Origin: JAGTVG01 sp963820995 | GTDB taxonomy: Bacteria > Bacteroidota > Bacteroidia > Cytophagales > Cyclobacteriaceae | Direction: 5' to 3' | DNA length: 64,000 nt | Assembly (NCBI GenBank): GCA_963820995.1 | Contig: CAWGCL010000008.1 | Coordinates: 372,001 to 436,000, forward strand | In this document: positions 35,651 through 43,437 of the stretch, piece by piece | Numbering within the stretch: the stretch's first letter is position 1 | How the letters are laid out: every line of letters starts with the position of its first letter | Made by a program: the position numbers and the translations under genes | Notes under the pieces: model-generated | The model's input: only the letters and a program-made list of their open reading frames with translations | Told to the model about the DNA's origin: nothing | Databases searched by the model: none

Positions 35651-36712
35651 TTATAGTATGATGCCAAAACTCAGCCCGTTAAGGGAAGGGCCTCTGTCCT
35701 CAATAAATATCGTATTAATATCGTAATTCACGAAGAAGTCCACGACCCTGAAACCTACGATAAACCGGGCTCCGTACCTGAAGTTATTCAGGAAGTAATC
35801 TCCCTTATCATGATTCTTATTTTTTGTACCGCTCTCCTTCCAGGTATATTTTGTAAAACTCCACAAACGATAACCGACGTATCCCCCCACGCCGATCCTG
35901 AATCCTTTGTCATAATAATCCCAGTTAAATAAGTCCCGCTTCCGGCCGGAACGACCAAAACTGAATACCGGAACCAATGTTGCATTGATATAACTAACTG
36001 TTAACTTACTTTTAATCGGACCTACTACCAGATCATCCTCCCAGAAGGTAACTTCCGTCTCAGATTTTTCCATTCTTGTCCGGTCATTCTCAAACTTGAA
36101 ATTATACCAGCTGATGTTGGCCCCAAAATCGAGATAGAAAGATCCGCTAACATGCACCCTGTTCGTATTGGCAAGAGCCACATACCATGATCCCCAGTTT
36201 CTTACAGTATACAAAGCATTGCTTTCATTAGGATACTTTCCATTCTCGAGCCAGTTGTTCATACCCAGTTCAATATTAAAATAACTTCTGGTCCGCTTAT
36301 AATTTTTCTTCTTTCTAGATGTTTCTTTACTTGATTCGGCCTGCATCTCATCCCTGAGTTCCTCCTTGATCTCTTCCTTCAGTAAATCAACATCTATCAC
36401 CGTCCCCTGATCTAAGATAATACTCGTATCGTTTAAATACTTTTCACCCGTTTCATCTTCTATTTTAAGGTATTGCTCATCATTGTTCATGGTATCGACT
36501 GAGATACTCAGATCCTTGAGCATTTTGTTCAGATCGAATTCACTGATCTTTTTGAGTTCTGCAGGATCATCGACAAGGATCATGATCTTGGATTTATTTC
36601 CGAAATTGATCACCACTGTATCTTTAACTACCCTCCCGGGAAGTTCCGGTGAAATGGCAGCAGTTAAGACTAAATTACTGAATATAAGTATGGTAGTAAG
36701 TATTGTTTTCAT
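35651..36712 (-). CDS. Outer membrane beta-barrel protein of the ECF sigma operon
   Basis: The 353-residue product has a signal peptide, an N-terminal region of about 130 residues with a charged coiled segment (E-E-I-K-E-E-L-R-D-E-M-Q-A), and then a C-terminal barrel-like domain of alternating aromatic strands from about residue 140. It overlaps the anti-sigma gene by four bases. In Bacteroidota, operons of ECF sigma factor, anti-sigma factor and outer membrane protein are common, and the last gene may be the envelope sensor or target; that role is inferred. Confidence 0.7.
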   Translation of the reverse strand: MKTILTTILIFSNLVLTAAISPELPGRVVKDTVVINFGNKSKIMILVDDPAELKKISEFDLNKMLKDLSISVDTMNNDEQYLKIEDETGEKYLNDTSIILDQGTVIDVDLLKEEIKEELRDEMQAESSKETSRKKKNYKRTRSYFNIELGMNNWLENGKYPNESNALYTVRNWGSWYVALANTNRVHVSGSFYLDFGANISWYNFKFENDRTRMEKSETEVTFWEDDLVVGPIKSKLTVSYINATLVPVFSFGRSGRKRDLFNWDYYDKGFRIGVGGYVGYRLWSFTKYTWKESGTKNKNHDKGDYFLNNFRYGARFIVGFRVVDFFVNYDINTIFIEDRGPSLNGLSFGIIL

Positions 36713-37503
36713 TCTGTTGATTTTTCTTTGTTATTGACTTTTTCTTCTTTCCTGAAATCCAGGGCAAAGAGCTTGTCTTTATAAGTTCTTATATCACCCA
36801 GGACTTCATCCATAGTTTTCAAGTTATCCAATTTCGAATAGAAATTACCCCGTTTCTTGTCAGATGGGTTGTCCTTTTGACCGGAGGCGATATATTCGAT
36901 AGTAATTTTCACTGGCTTCCGCTCCTGCCCGACTAATACATCTTTTTCTGCTTGTTCATTTGTAACTAAATCCGGATCAGCAACAAAATATTCTATATAA
37001 GCGTTTTCATCTGTCTGTCCGGAAATTAACTCTTCATTTTCCTGATCAAAGACGGCAAAACTTTCATTCTCAATCCCGGCACTTATATCTATGTCCGCAT
37101 TCTCCCCGGCAATCGGGGAAGGGTTTCCAGCTGTGGTAATTGCAGAACTTGTGGTTGAAAAATTTTCCTTAATAAGTGCTATTTCATTTTGCACTACCGG
37201 ATCTTCATTAAGTCCACGGGGATCAGGGACATCTTTCAAGATGGCAATTCCAGGTTCAAATGAAGCCCCAGAGAACTCTCCCTTGCTGAGGTCGATCCTA
37301 TCCGTATCAAAGATCCCGATCGAGTACATCCCGGCAAATAAAAACAGCAGGATACTGGCCGCAATACTAAATCTCTTTATTATAATGCTGCGTCTGTGAT
37401 GCTGGATTTTCCTGGCAAATCTTCCGGTGGCTTCGTTGGAAGGCTCAATTACCATTCCTCCGAGCTTATCTCTGAAAAGCCCTTCAAGATTATTTCTTTC
37501 CAT
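36709..37503 (-). CDS. Probable anti-sigma factor
   Basis: This 264-residue protein starts with a short cytoplasmic part of about 40 residues, followed by one membrane span (I-A-A-S-I-L-L-F-L-F-A-G-M-Y-S-I near residue 50) and a large acidic region outside. That layout is that of membrane-bound anti-sigma factors. The gene overlaps the sigma gene by 14 bases and the downstream outer membrane gene by four. No zinc-finger anti-sigma motif (H-x3-C-x2-C) is seen, so the assignment rests on topology and operon position. Confidence 0.7.
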   Translation of the reverse strand: MERNNLEGLFRDKLGGMVIEPSNEATGRFARKIQHHRRSIIIKRFSIAASILLFLFAGMYSIGIFDTDRIDLSKGEFSGASFEPGIAILKDVPDPRGLNEDPVVQNEIALIKENFSTTSSAITTAGNPSPIAGENADIDISAGIENESFAVFDQENEELISGQTDENAYIEYFVADPDLVTNEQAEKDVLVGQERKPVKITIEYIASGQKDNPSDKKRGNFYSKLDNLKTMDEVLGDIRTYKDKLFALDFRKEEKVNNKEKSTE

Positions 37504-38071
37504 GATTTCTTTTTTTCATTGTTTCTTCCAAAGCAAGAATTTTACTTTTAAGCTGGACCTTAGCCCTGCTGAGTTGGGACTTGGAGGCGCCTTCCGTAAT
37601 CTGTAATAGATCACCAATTTCTTTATGGCTATATCCTTCCATGACATAAAGATTGAAAACAGTACGGTATCCTATTGGCAATTCATCGATCAGGAAGAGT
37701 ACTTGTTCAGCCTCCAGTTGACTATCTGCCATTTTGTAATCCGGTTCTCTGTCGGCCTTCTCAATTGAAACACTTAGCCACATATTTTTATTCCTACGGA
37801 TATAACTTAAGGATTCATTCACCATAATTCGCGTCATCCAGGCTTCAAAACTGCCCTCGCCTTTATATTGCTGTATCTTTTCGAATATTTTCATAAAGCC
37901 ACTGATCATAATATCTTCCGCCTGGTCGACAGTACCTACATACCGGCGACAAATACCGGTAAACCGTCCCGAGAACCTGTTAAACAGCTCAGTTTGTGCC
38001 TTTGAATGTCCTTTTCGACATCCTTTGACAAGTTCTTCCAAGCTTGCTGACTTATTTAATTTCAACCTCAT
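37490..38071 (-). CDS. ECF-type RNA polymerase sigma factor
   Basis: The 193-residue protein has sigma region 2 (D-Q-A-E-D-I-M-I-S-G-F-M-K-I-F, then S-F-E-A-W-M-T-R-I-M-V-N) at about 50-110 and region 4 (L-P-I-G-Y-R-T-V-F-N-L-Y-V-M-E-G-Y-S-H-K-E-I-G) at about 130-185, without regions 1.1 or 3, as in ECF factors. It is the first gene of a three-gene operon with an anti-sigma factor and an outer membrane protein, so it is likely controlled by envelope signals. Confidence 0.93.
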   Translation of the reverse strand: MRLKLNKSASLEELVKGCRKGHSKAQTELFNRFSGRFTGICRRYVGTVDQAEDIMISGFMKIFEKIQQYKGEGSFEAWMTRIMVNESLSYIRRNKNMWLSVSIEKADREPDYKMADSQLEAEQVLFLIDELPIGYRTVFNLYVMEGYSHKEIGDLLQITEGASKSQLSRAKVQLKSKILALEETMKKRNHGKK

Positions 38072-38236
38072 CCGGAAAAGTATTCAGTGTAATGATGTAA
38101 AATAAAAAAAAAAGGTTGCATGGCTTTAAAAAAAGCATTCAATTCATCAATTTTATGAGTTACAATACTTTTTTAGACGTAGTGCAGCATTTGAAGATTA
38201 TCAAATGACATAAATTTTTAAATTTTACAGGATAAT

Positions 38237-39313
38237 ATGAAACAAATATCAATTATACTTATCACATTATCGTTGATGAGTTGTGGGACGAATGAAAGGG
38301 ATAGTGAAAACAGTGGAAATAAAAAAGAGGAAAAAAGAATCAAGCTGGTCAAGAACAGTGCTGAGAAAAAAGTCGAGGTATATATTGATCAACAATTTTT
38401 CACAGCATATATTTATCCTGAATCCATTAAAAAACCAGTCCTTTTCCCATTAATAACAGCTTCCGGGAAAACTTTAACAAGGGGTTTCCCCCTCGATCCA
38501 CAACCCTGGGAGCGCATAGATCATCCGCATCATGTAGGGATGTGGTTAAACCACGGAGATACGGATGGCCTTGATTTTTGGAACAACTCCGACTCAATTC
38601 CTAAAAACCGAAGGCCACATTATGGCACCATATTCCATCAGTCTATTGAAGACATAAAGAATGGGGACGATTTCGGATACCTTGAAGTTTCAGCAGAATG
38701 GGAAAGACCGGACGGAAGGGTAATTATTGAAGAAAATACCAAATACTATTTCCGTGGAAGTGAAAATGTAAGAACCATTGACAGGATCACTACATTAACA
38801 GCAACAGACCTTAGCGTATTATTTAAAGATTCGAAGGAAGGGATGATGGCCATAAGAGTCAATCGTGCCATGGAACTTCCGGAAGAAAATACTATTGAAG
38901 TACTTGATGAAGATCTGGCACCGGTAGAGGTAAAAGGGAACGAGGGCAAAAGATCAAAGGGAAATTACCTGAACAGCGAAGGGATTGAAGGTGCTGGCGT
39001 TTGGGGACAACGCGCTAAATGGGTAAGATTGGGAACAGATATTCAAGGTGAAGCTGCAGGAATTATTATTATGGACCATCCTGATAATCCCAATCATCCA
39101 ACACATTGGCATGCAAGGGGGTATGGCCTCTTTTCCGCCAATCCTTTTGGCTCACAGGCTTATACGAATGGAAAAGAATCCTTTAATTTCTTTCTTCATA
39201 CTAATGAGTCCGTAACTTTAAAATACCGGATATATATTTACAACGAAGTAGAACCTGGTGATTCGGTGATAAATGCTGAATATGAAAAATTTGTGAGTAT
39301 GTTTGGGAACTGA
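38237..39313 (+). CDS. DUF6807 (PmoA-like) lipoprotein
   Basis: The 358-residue protein has a lipoprotein signal (S-L-M-S-C) and matches the family annotated as DUF6807 or PmoA: F-P-L-D-P-Q-P-W-E-R-I-D-H-P-H-H-V-G-M-W near residues 84-104, a second H-x-H pair in H-P-T-H-W-H-A-R-G-Y, and F-N-F-F-L-H-T-N-E near the end. The histidine-rich motifs suggest metal binding, and members often sit beside Gfo/Idh/MocA enzymes in carbohydrate loci, as here. Its reaction is not established. The oxidoreductase gene follows 140 bases later on the same strand. Confidence 0.78.
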   Translation: MKQISIILITLSLMSCGTNERDSENSGNKKEEKRIKLVKNSAEKKVEVYIDQQFFTAYIYPESIKKPVLFPLITASGKTLTRGFPLDPQPWERIDHPHHVGMWLNHGDTDGLDFWNNSDSIPKNRRPHYGTIFHQSIEDIKNGDDFGYLEVSAEWERPDGRVIIEENTKYYFRGSENVRTIDRITTLTATDLSVLFKDSKEGMMAIRVNRAMELPEENTIEVLDEDLAPVEVKGNEGKRSKGNYLNSEGIEGAGVWGQRAKWVRLGTDIQGEAAGIIIMDHPDNPNHPTHWHARGYGLFSANPFGSQAYTNGKESFNFFLHTNESVTLKYRIYIYNEVEPGDSVINAEYEKFVSMFGN

Positions 39314-39453
39314 TCCAGGTATTTTAATGCTTGTAGCCTTGACTAATCATTGGACTAATGTCGTAAAAAATGTCAGACCAATGTTGAGCTGTTTCAAATT
39401 GACACTACTAAAAAAATAGAGTCATTAATCAACTGGATTTTTAAGATAAATTA

Positions 39454-40527
39454 ATGGAGAAAGAAAGAAAAATTGTAGCTGCTATGACATCATTCGGCAT
39501 GTCCGGATTGGTATTTCATGGCCCTTTACTTAGAGTTCATCCCGGGTTTCATCTCAAATCTGTCTTACAAAGAACAAAAGATACAGCCAGGGAGAAATAT
39601 GAACATATTGAGATTGCCCGAACTATTGATGAGCTTTTACAAGATCCGGAAGTTGAGCTTGTCATTGTAAATGCCACCAATGATACACACTATGAACATG
39701 CCCGAATGGCGCTGCAGGCCGGGAAACATGTTGTGATCGAAAAACCAATGACCAATACTATTGAAGAAGGAAAGGATCTGATACGGCTGGCCCGGGATAA
39801 AGGGCTGGTATTGAGTGTATTTCAGAACAGACGCTGGGACAGTGATTTTCTAACCCTACAGAACATTTTAGAAGATGGTTTACTGGGCAGGGTAATTGAA
39901 TATAACGGTAGCTGGGACAGGTATAGAAATTATATACAGCCAAATACGTGGAAGGAGGAGACCGGACCAGGATCCGGTTTGTTATACAACCTTGGCCCCC
40001 ATTTAATAGATCAGGCAATAGTTCTGTTTGGGGCACCTGATGCTGTTGCAGCTGATATCCGAAGTATGAGGACCGATTCCAGGGTAGACGATTTTTTTGA
40101 GATTTATTTACAGTATAAGGAAGTGAAGGTACGGCTCCATTCTTCTTACCTGGTTAGGGAACCTTATCCCAGGTTTACCGTTCATGGCACCCTTGGCTCC
40201 TTCATAAAATATGGCCTGGATGTTCAGGAAGCCGCCCTGAAGGTAGGAGATCTGCCCGGATTGCCCGGATGGGGAGTCGAAGAGGAAGCTTTATGGGGAA
40301 CTTTGAATACAGAAATCAATGGAGAGCATGTAGTGAAGAAAGTAAAATCAGAACCAGGAAATTATCTTTCATTTTATGATAACATCTATGATGCGATTAG
40401 AAATGGAGGTGAATTAGTGGTGACTCCGCAGGAAGCACTGTTAAATATTCACGCTATTGAACTCGCTTTCAAAAGCTCTGATGAAGGACGATCCATACCT
40501 TTTGATAAAAGTCTTTTAGAGACATAA
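39454..40527 (+). CDS. Gfo/Idh/MocA family oxidoreductase
   Basis: The 357-residue enzyme has an N-terminal Rossmann fold, the catalytic-site motif V-I-E-K-P-M near residue 95 and a C-terminal alpha/beta domain with G-S-G-L-L-Y-N-L-G-P-H-L-I-D-Q near residue 172. The nucleotide-binding loop reads S-F-G-M-S-G in place of the usual G-x-G-x-x-G, a modest deviation seen in this subgroup. Such enzymes oxidise or reduce sugars and cyclitols with NAD(P). Length is normal. With no signal peptide it is cytoplasmic. Confidence 0.9.
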   Translation: MEKERKIVAAMTSFGMSGLVFHGPLLRVHPGFHLKSVLQRTKDTAREKYEHIEIARTIDELLQDPEVELVIVNATNDTHYEHARMALQAGKHVVIEKPMTNTIEEGKDLIRLARDKGLVLSVFQNRRWDSDFLTLQNILEDGLLGRVIEYNGSWDRYRNYIQPNTWKEETGPGSGLLYNLGPHLIDQAIVLFGAPDAVAADIRSMRTDSRVDDFFEIYLQYKEVKVRLHSSYLVREPYPRFTVHGTLGSFIKYGLDVQEAALKVGDLPGLPGWGVEEEALWGTLNTEINGEHVVKKVKSEPGNYLSFYDNIYDAIRNGGELVVTPQEALLNIHAIELAFKSSDEGRSIPFDKSLLET

Positions 40528-40671
40528 TCCATTAAAATAACTTTTGGTGATTCGCCATCATTTCTGTTGGATTTATAAACTTTGTTCAATTTTTCCGGAA
40601 AACTTTATTTCTCCGCAATCACCGGATTATCATCCGGAATACAATTCATAATGAATTATTATTTCTCAGCA

Positions 40672-40713
40672 AATAATTATAGAATTAATTATAGTATTAA
40701 TTCTATAATTATT
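40672..40713. terminator. Perfect AT-rich hairpin between convergent genes
   Basis: Two 18-base arms (40672-40689 and 40696-40713) are perfect complements around a six-base loop. The sequence is almost only A and T. It begins six bases after the stop of the minus-strand gene at 40719 and lies between convergent genes, so it may be a bidirectional terminator, although it lacks the usual GC-rich stem. Confidence 0.5.
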
Positions 40714-40718
40714 AGTGA

Positions 40719-41186
40719 TCAGTATGCTGCTTTATAATCAACCCTGATCGACAAACTGACCAACTCATTCTGACTGATCGTCACAGGATTGATGACTCCA
40801 CCCTGGTCAAACCTGTTGGCGAACAAACCTTGTGGCTCTTTTACAAACACAGAATAGGTGCCTGGAACAAGGGCTACTATAAACTTTCCGTCTTCGTCAG
40901 AGCTGGTTGTAAGGACAAGTTCCGTGCTAATATTGGAATAGAATTTACCCTCCAGCACATCAGCCTGGTCTATCGTGGTAGCCTTATAAATATGTATTTC
41001 CCGCTGAATGGGTTTCCCTTCAGCCGGTTCTTTATCAATACCCGGCATCAGGTCGCCTTCATACCATAATACCTGTCCGGAAATACCCTGTGATATTCCC
41101 TGGCTTAGCATAGATTGACTGTTTTTACAATCTGTAAGCTGGAAAAGTATAAATATTACCAATCCAATATTTCTTAAATTTCTCAT
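40719..41186 (-). CDS. Small lipoprotein with a carboxypeptidase-like/transthyretin-like domain
   Basis: The 155-residue protein has a lipoprotein signal (F-Q-L-T-D-C) and a beta-sandwich domain typical of carboxypeptidase-regulatory-like folds: I-S-G-Q-V-L-W-Y-E-G-D near residue 35, T-S-S-D-E-D-G-K-F-I-V-A-L-V-P-G-T-Y-S-V near residue 95. It is transcribed away from the Fur-box-like repeats at 41203-41268, which lie only 17 bases upstream of its start. It may be part of the same metal-responsive unit as the genes at 41315 and 41860. Confidence 0.65.
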   Translation of the reverse strand: MRNLRNIGLVIFILFQLTDCKNSQSMLSQGISQGISGQVLWYEGDLMPGIDKEPAEGKPIQREIHIYKATTIDQADVLEGKFYSNISTELVLTTSSDEDGKFIVALVPGTYSVFVKEPQGLFANRFDQGGVINPVTISQNELVSLSIRVDYKAAY

Positions 41187-41202
41187 AATGAATCCTATAG
41201 GA

Positions 41203-41268
41203 TGGAAAACATGATGATTGTCATCTTTTCAATTATGTTGGAAAACATGATGATTATCATCTTTTCAA
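41203..41268. promoter_or_regulatory. Two tandem Fur-box-like palindromes in a divergent promoter
   Basis: A 30-base sequence occurs twice with a 36-base period (41203-41232 and 41239-41268), differing at one base. Each copy has the palindrome core GATGATTATCATC or GATGATTGTCATC. This agrees at 11 of 13 positions with the centre of the Fur consensus. The pair lies between the start of the minus-strand lipoprotein gene at 41186 and the plus-strand gene at 41315. A Fur/Zur-type regulator controlling both directions is a reasonable inference. Confidence 0.55.
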
Positions 41269-41314
41269 AAATTATCTATATGTAATTTAACACCCAAATT
41301 AAATACCAATAATA

Positions 41315-41845
41315 ATGAAAAGTATTAAATTCTTATTTTTAGTTCTTATATCGCTATTTTTTGCCTGTAATGAAAAATCGGGCAGTAGTAGTTCTTCAGC
41401 TGATAATACTGATGTAGAAGTAGTCGAAACTGTGGTTTTGGTAGCTGATCTGATGAGTGATCCTGATGTATATGTTGGGAAGGTGATCGAGGTGGAAGGA
41501 CTGGTAACACATGTCTGCAAACATTCCGGTAAAAGATTGCATTTAACCTCAGCTGCGACAAATGAAATGGTTCGTGTTGAAGCAACCGGGGATATTAATC
41601 AATTCCAGAGGGAACTGGAAGGAAGTGATGTTCGAATAACCGGATTGGTGCAAAAGCAGGTGATAGATGAAGATTATCTGTCAAAATGGGAAAATGAACT
41701 GGCCAGCAAGGGAGAAAATCATGATCACAGCGAAGGTGCAGAGGAGTCGGAACAAATCAACAATATGAGAAAAAGACTGGAGAATAGTGGACAGGACCAA
41801 CTTGTAAGCTATTGGGTTGACGGAACCAGTTTTGAAGTCAACTAA
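41315..41845 (+). CDS. OB-fold lipoprotein of unknown function
   Basis: The 176-residue protein has a lipoprotein signal ending in F-F-A-C and a serine-rich linker. An OB-fold-like nucleic-acid-binding-type domain follows (V-G-K-V-I-E-V-E-G-L-V-T-H-V-C-K-H-S-G, later D-V-R-I-T-G-L-V-Q). C-x-H and a histidine-rich patch (E-N-H-D-H-S-E) may bind metal. Such OB-fold lipoproteins are often found beside PepSY membrane proteins, as here: the next gene begins 14 bases downstream. The Fur-box-like repeats upstream suggest iron or zinc control. The function itself is unknown. Confidence 0.65.
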   Translation: MKSIKFLFLVLISLFFACNEKSGSSSSSADNTDVEVVETVVLVADLMSDPDVYVGKVIEVEGLVTHVCKHSGKRLHLTSAATNEMVRVEATGDINQFQRELEGSDVRITGLVQKQVIDEDYLSKWENELASKGENHDHSEGAEESEQINNMRKRLENSGQDQLVSYWVDGTSFEVN

Positions 41846-41859
41846 ATCAAGTTAACAGT

Positions 41860-42414
41860 ATGAAGTGGAGAAAGCTTAACCGTATCCTGCACAGGGATAT
41901 AGGTTACTTTTTTTTTGGTATGTCCGTAATATACGGGCTTTCTGGAATTGCCTTAAACCATATCGATGACTGGGATCCCAGCTATAACATCCGAAATGAA
42001 GTTGTTCAGGTGGATGCAGAAAGCCTGAAACCAGGTATGACAAAAGATGAGGTTCTAGATGTCCTGGATTATATGGATATTGACAACAAGTATAAAAGCT
42101 ATTATTATCCCAGGCCGGATATCCTTAAAGTTTTTTTAAAAGGGGGATCTGTAACGCTCAGCCTTACTTCCGGACAAGGGAACCTGGAACTGGTAAGCCG
42201 GCGTTCGGTATTTTACGAATTCAATTTTTTACATTACAACAATCCTAAATTCATATATACCTATTTTGCTGATATTTATGGAGCCGGTTTGATCATAATG
42301 GCCTTTACTGGTCTGTATATGCTGCAAGGCAGGAAAGGACTCTCCGGAAGAGGAAAATGGTTTGTGGGACTCGGAATCCTTATCCCGCTGATCTTTTTAC
42401 TGCTCTATTTATAA
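41860..42414 (+). CDS. PepSY-associated transmembrane protein
   Basis: The 184-residue protein has the N-terminal pattern N-R-I-L-H-R-D-I-G-Y-F-F-F-G-M-S-V-I-Y-G-L-S-G-I-A-L-N-H of PepSY_TM proteins, with the conserved histidines, then a soluble PepSY-like portion (about 55-125) and two membrane spans near 135-155 and 165-184. These proteins are often linked to iron-siderophore reduction and to periplasmic metal handling. It follows the OB-fold gene in one operon under the Fur-box-like site. Confidence 0.78.
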   Translation: MKWRKLNRILHRDIGYFFFGMSVIYGLSGIALNHIDDWDPSYNIRNEVVQVDAESLKPGMTKDEVLDVLDYMDIDNKYKSYYYPRPDILKVFLKGGSVTLSLTSGQGNLELVSRRSVFYEFNFLHYNNPKFIYTYFADIYGAGLIIMAFTGLYMLQGRKGLSGRGKWFVGLGILIPLIFLLLYL

Positions 42415-42748
42415 TTCTGTATAAAACACTTTCGTATAGACCTGAGTACTATTTGTTAAATAATCTTGTGAAGTATCCCTTCTTTGGGTGATTATTTCCT
42501 TTACAATTAAGCTACATCTTATTGTTAACCAAGCTTCCCTCCTTTTAAAGAAACATCACCACATCTTCCATAATGATGAGCATTTAAATTACGAAAGTCT
42601 GGGTTTATTTCTTCCTGAACTTATACGTGCCCGTTTTTAAACAAGCCATTATTTATTTCGGAAGTCTCTGCTTTTCCATTACGTTACCAAGCCTCAATCC
42701 ACTTATCAACCTGGAGATTATTTTCTACTAAAAAAATTATAAAAAACG
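42415..42748. other. Intergenic region without a supported gene
   Basis: About 330 bases lie between the PepSY gene and the terminator at 42749. I see no long frame, repeat or clear promoter. A further 190 bases between the terminator and the stop at 42970 are equally featureless. Confidence 0.35.
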
Positions 42749-42781
42749 CTGCCCGGTTCAAAAGGCCAGAGAACCAGGCAG
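42749..42781 (-). terminator. Terminator of the PadR-PspC operon
   Basis: CTGCCCGGTTC (42749-42759) pairs with GAACCAGGCAG (42771-42781) with one mismatch. On the minus strand it is followed by a long T-rich stretch. It is downstream of the 42970 gene, the last of the operon. Confidence 0.75.
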
Positions 42782-42969
42782 ATGATTTATCAACATTAAC
42801 ACTATGGAAACTTTGCTTGTACTTTAATCTAAAAAGTATTTATAGCATTTTTAAGACTGATTCCAACTCCTCTTCGATCAGGTGATTTTCCTGAAATCAT
42901 AAGTAGAATTAGATGTATAGAAACTATTATCTAATTATTCGCATCAGGAGATCAAATCCCTGCCCTTTT

Positions 42970-43413
42970 TCATGAGGATCGGGGCAGATCATACCAATAT
43001 ATTTTACACAGAATTTGCTTTGTCTTTAACAGATCTGTGGCATTCCTCGGTTCTTTGTCTTTAATAACCGTCTGTGCGTTAAGCCAGATAGAATATATTC
43101 CGATCAATGTACCTATAGGGAAAAACAACAAATAGACGATACCCATTATCAAGCTCAGTATCTTAGACCATTCTTTTTCCTGTATGCAGCCGATACCAGC
43201 TATAATGGCCGGAATAGATGTAAGGAGAAGAGCTCCGCCTAGAAAACTGCTAAAGAAAGTAACCAGTTCGATCACTTCCATTTCATCCACAAAAATATTT
43301 ACTATATTAATAGAGGCCAGTAATGCGATTCCCCCTGTAAAATTCAAGGCACCATAGGCTACTAAAACAGCGCCCAATATTTTCTGGTGCGTTCTATATG
43401 TATTTTCTCTCAT
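42970..43413 (-). CDS. Small membrane protein, possibly DUF4064- or DUF5362-like
   Basis: The 147-residue protein has four hydrophobic segments (about 12-35, 50-72, 82-105 and 98-118 overlapping) and charged ends. The pattern S-L-I-M-G-I-V-Y-L-L-F-F-P-I-G-T-L-I-G-I-Y-S-I-W-L is seen in small membrane proteins that neighbour PspC genes. It begins 24 bases after the stop of the large PspC gene and is in the same operon. No function is known. Confidence 0.6.
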   Translation of the reverse strand: MRENTYRTHQKILGAVLVAYGALNFTGGIALLASINIVNIFVDEMEVIELVTFFSSFLGGALLLTSIPAIIAGIGCIQEKEWSKILSLIMGIVYLLFFPIGTLIGIYSIWLNAQTVIKDKEPRNATDLLKTKQILCKIYWYDLPRSS

Positions 43414-43437
43414 GTCTAATTATTTTGTGTTCACCTT

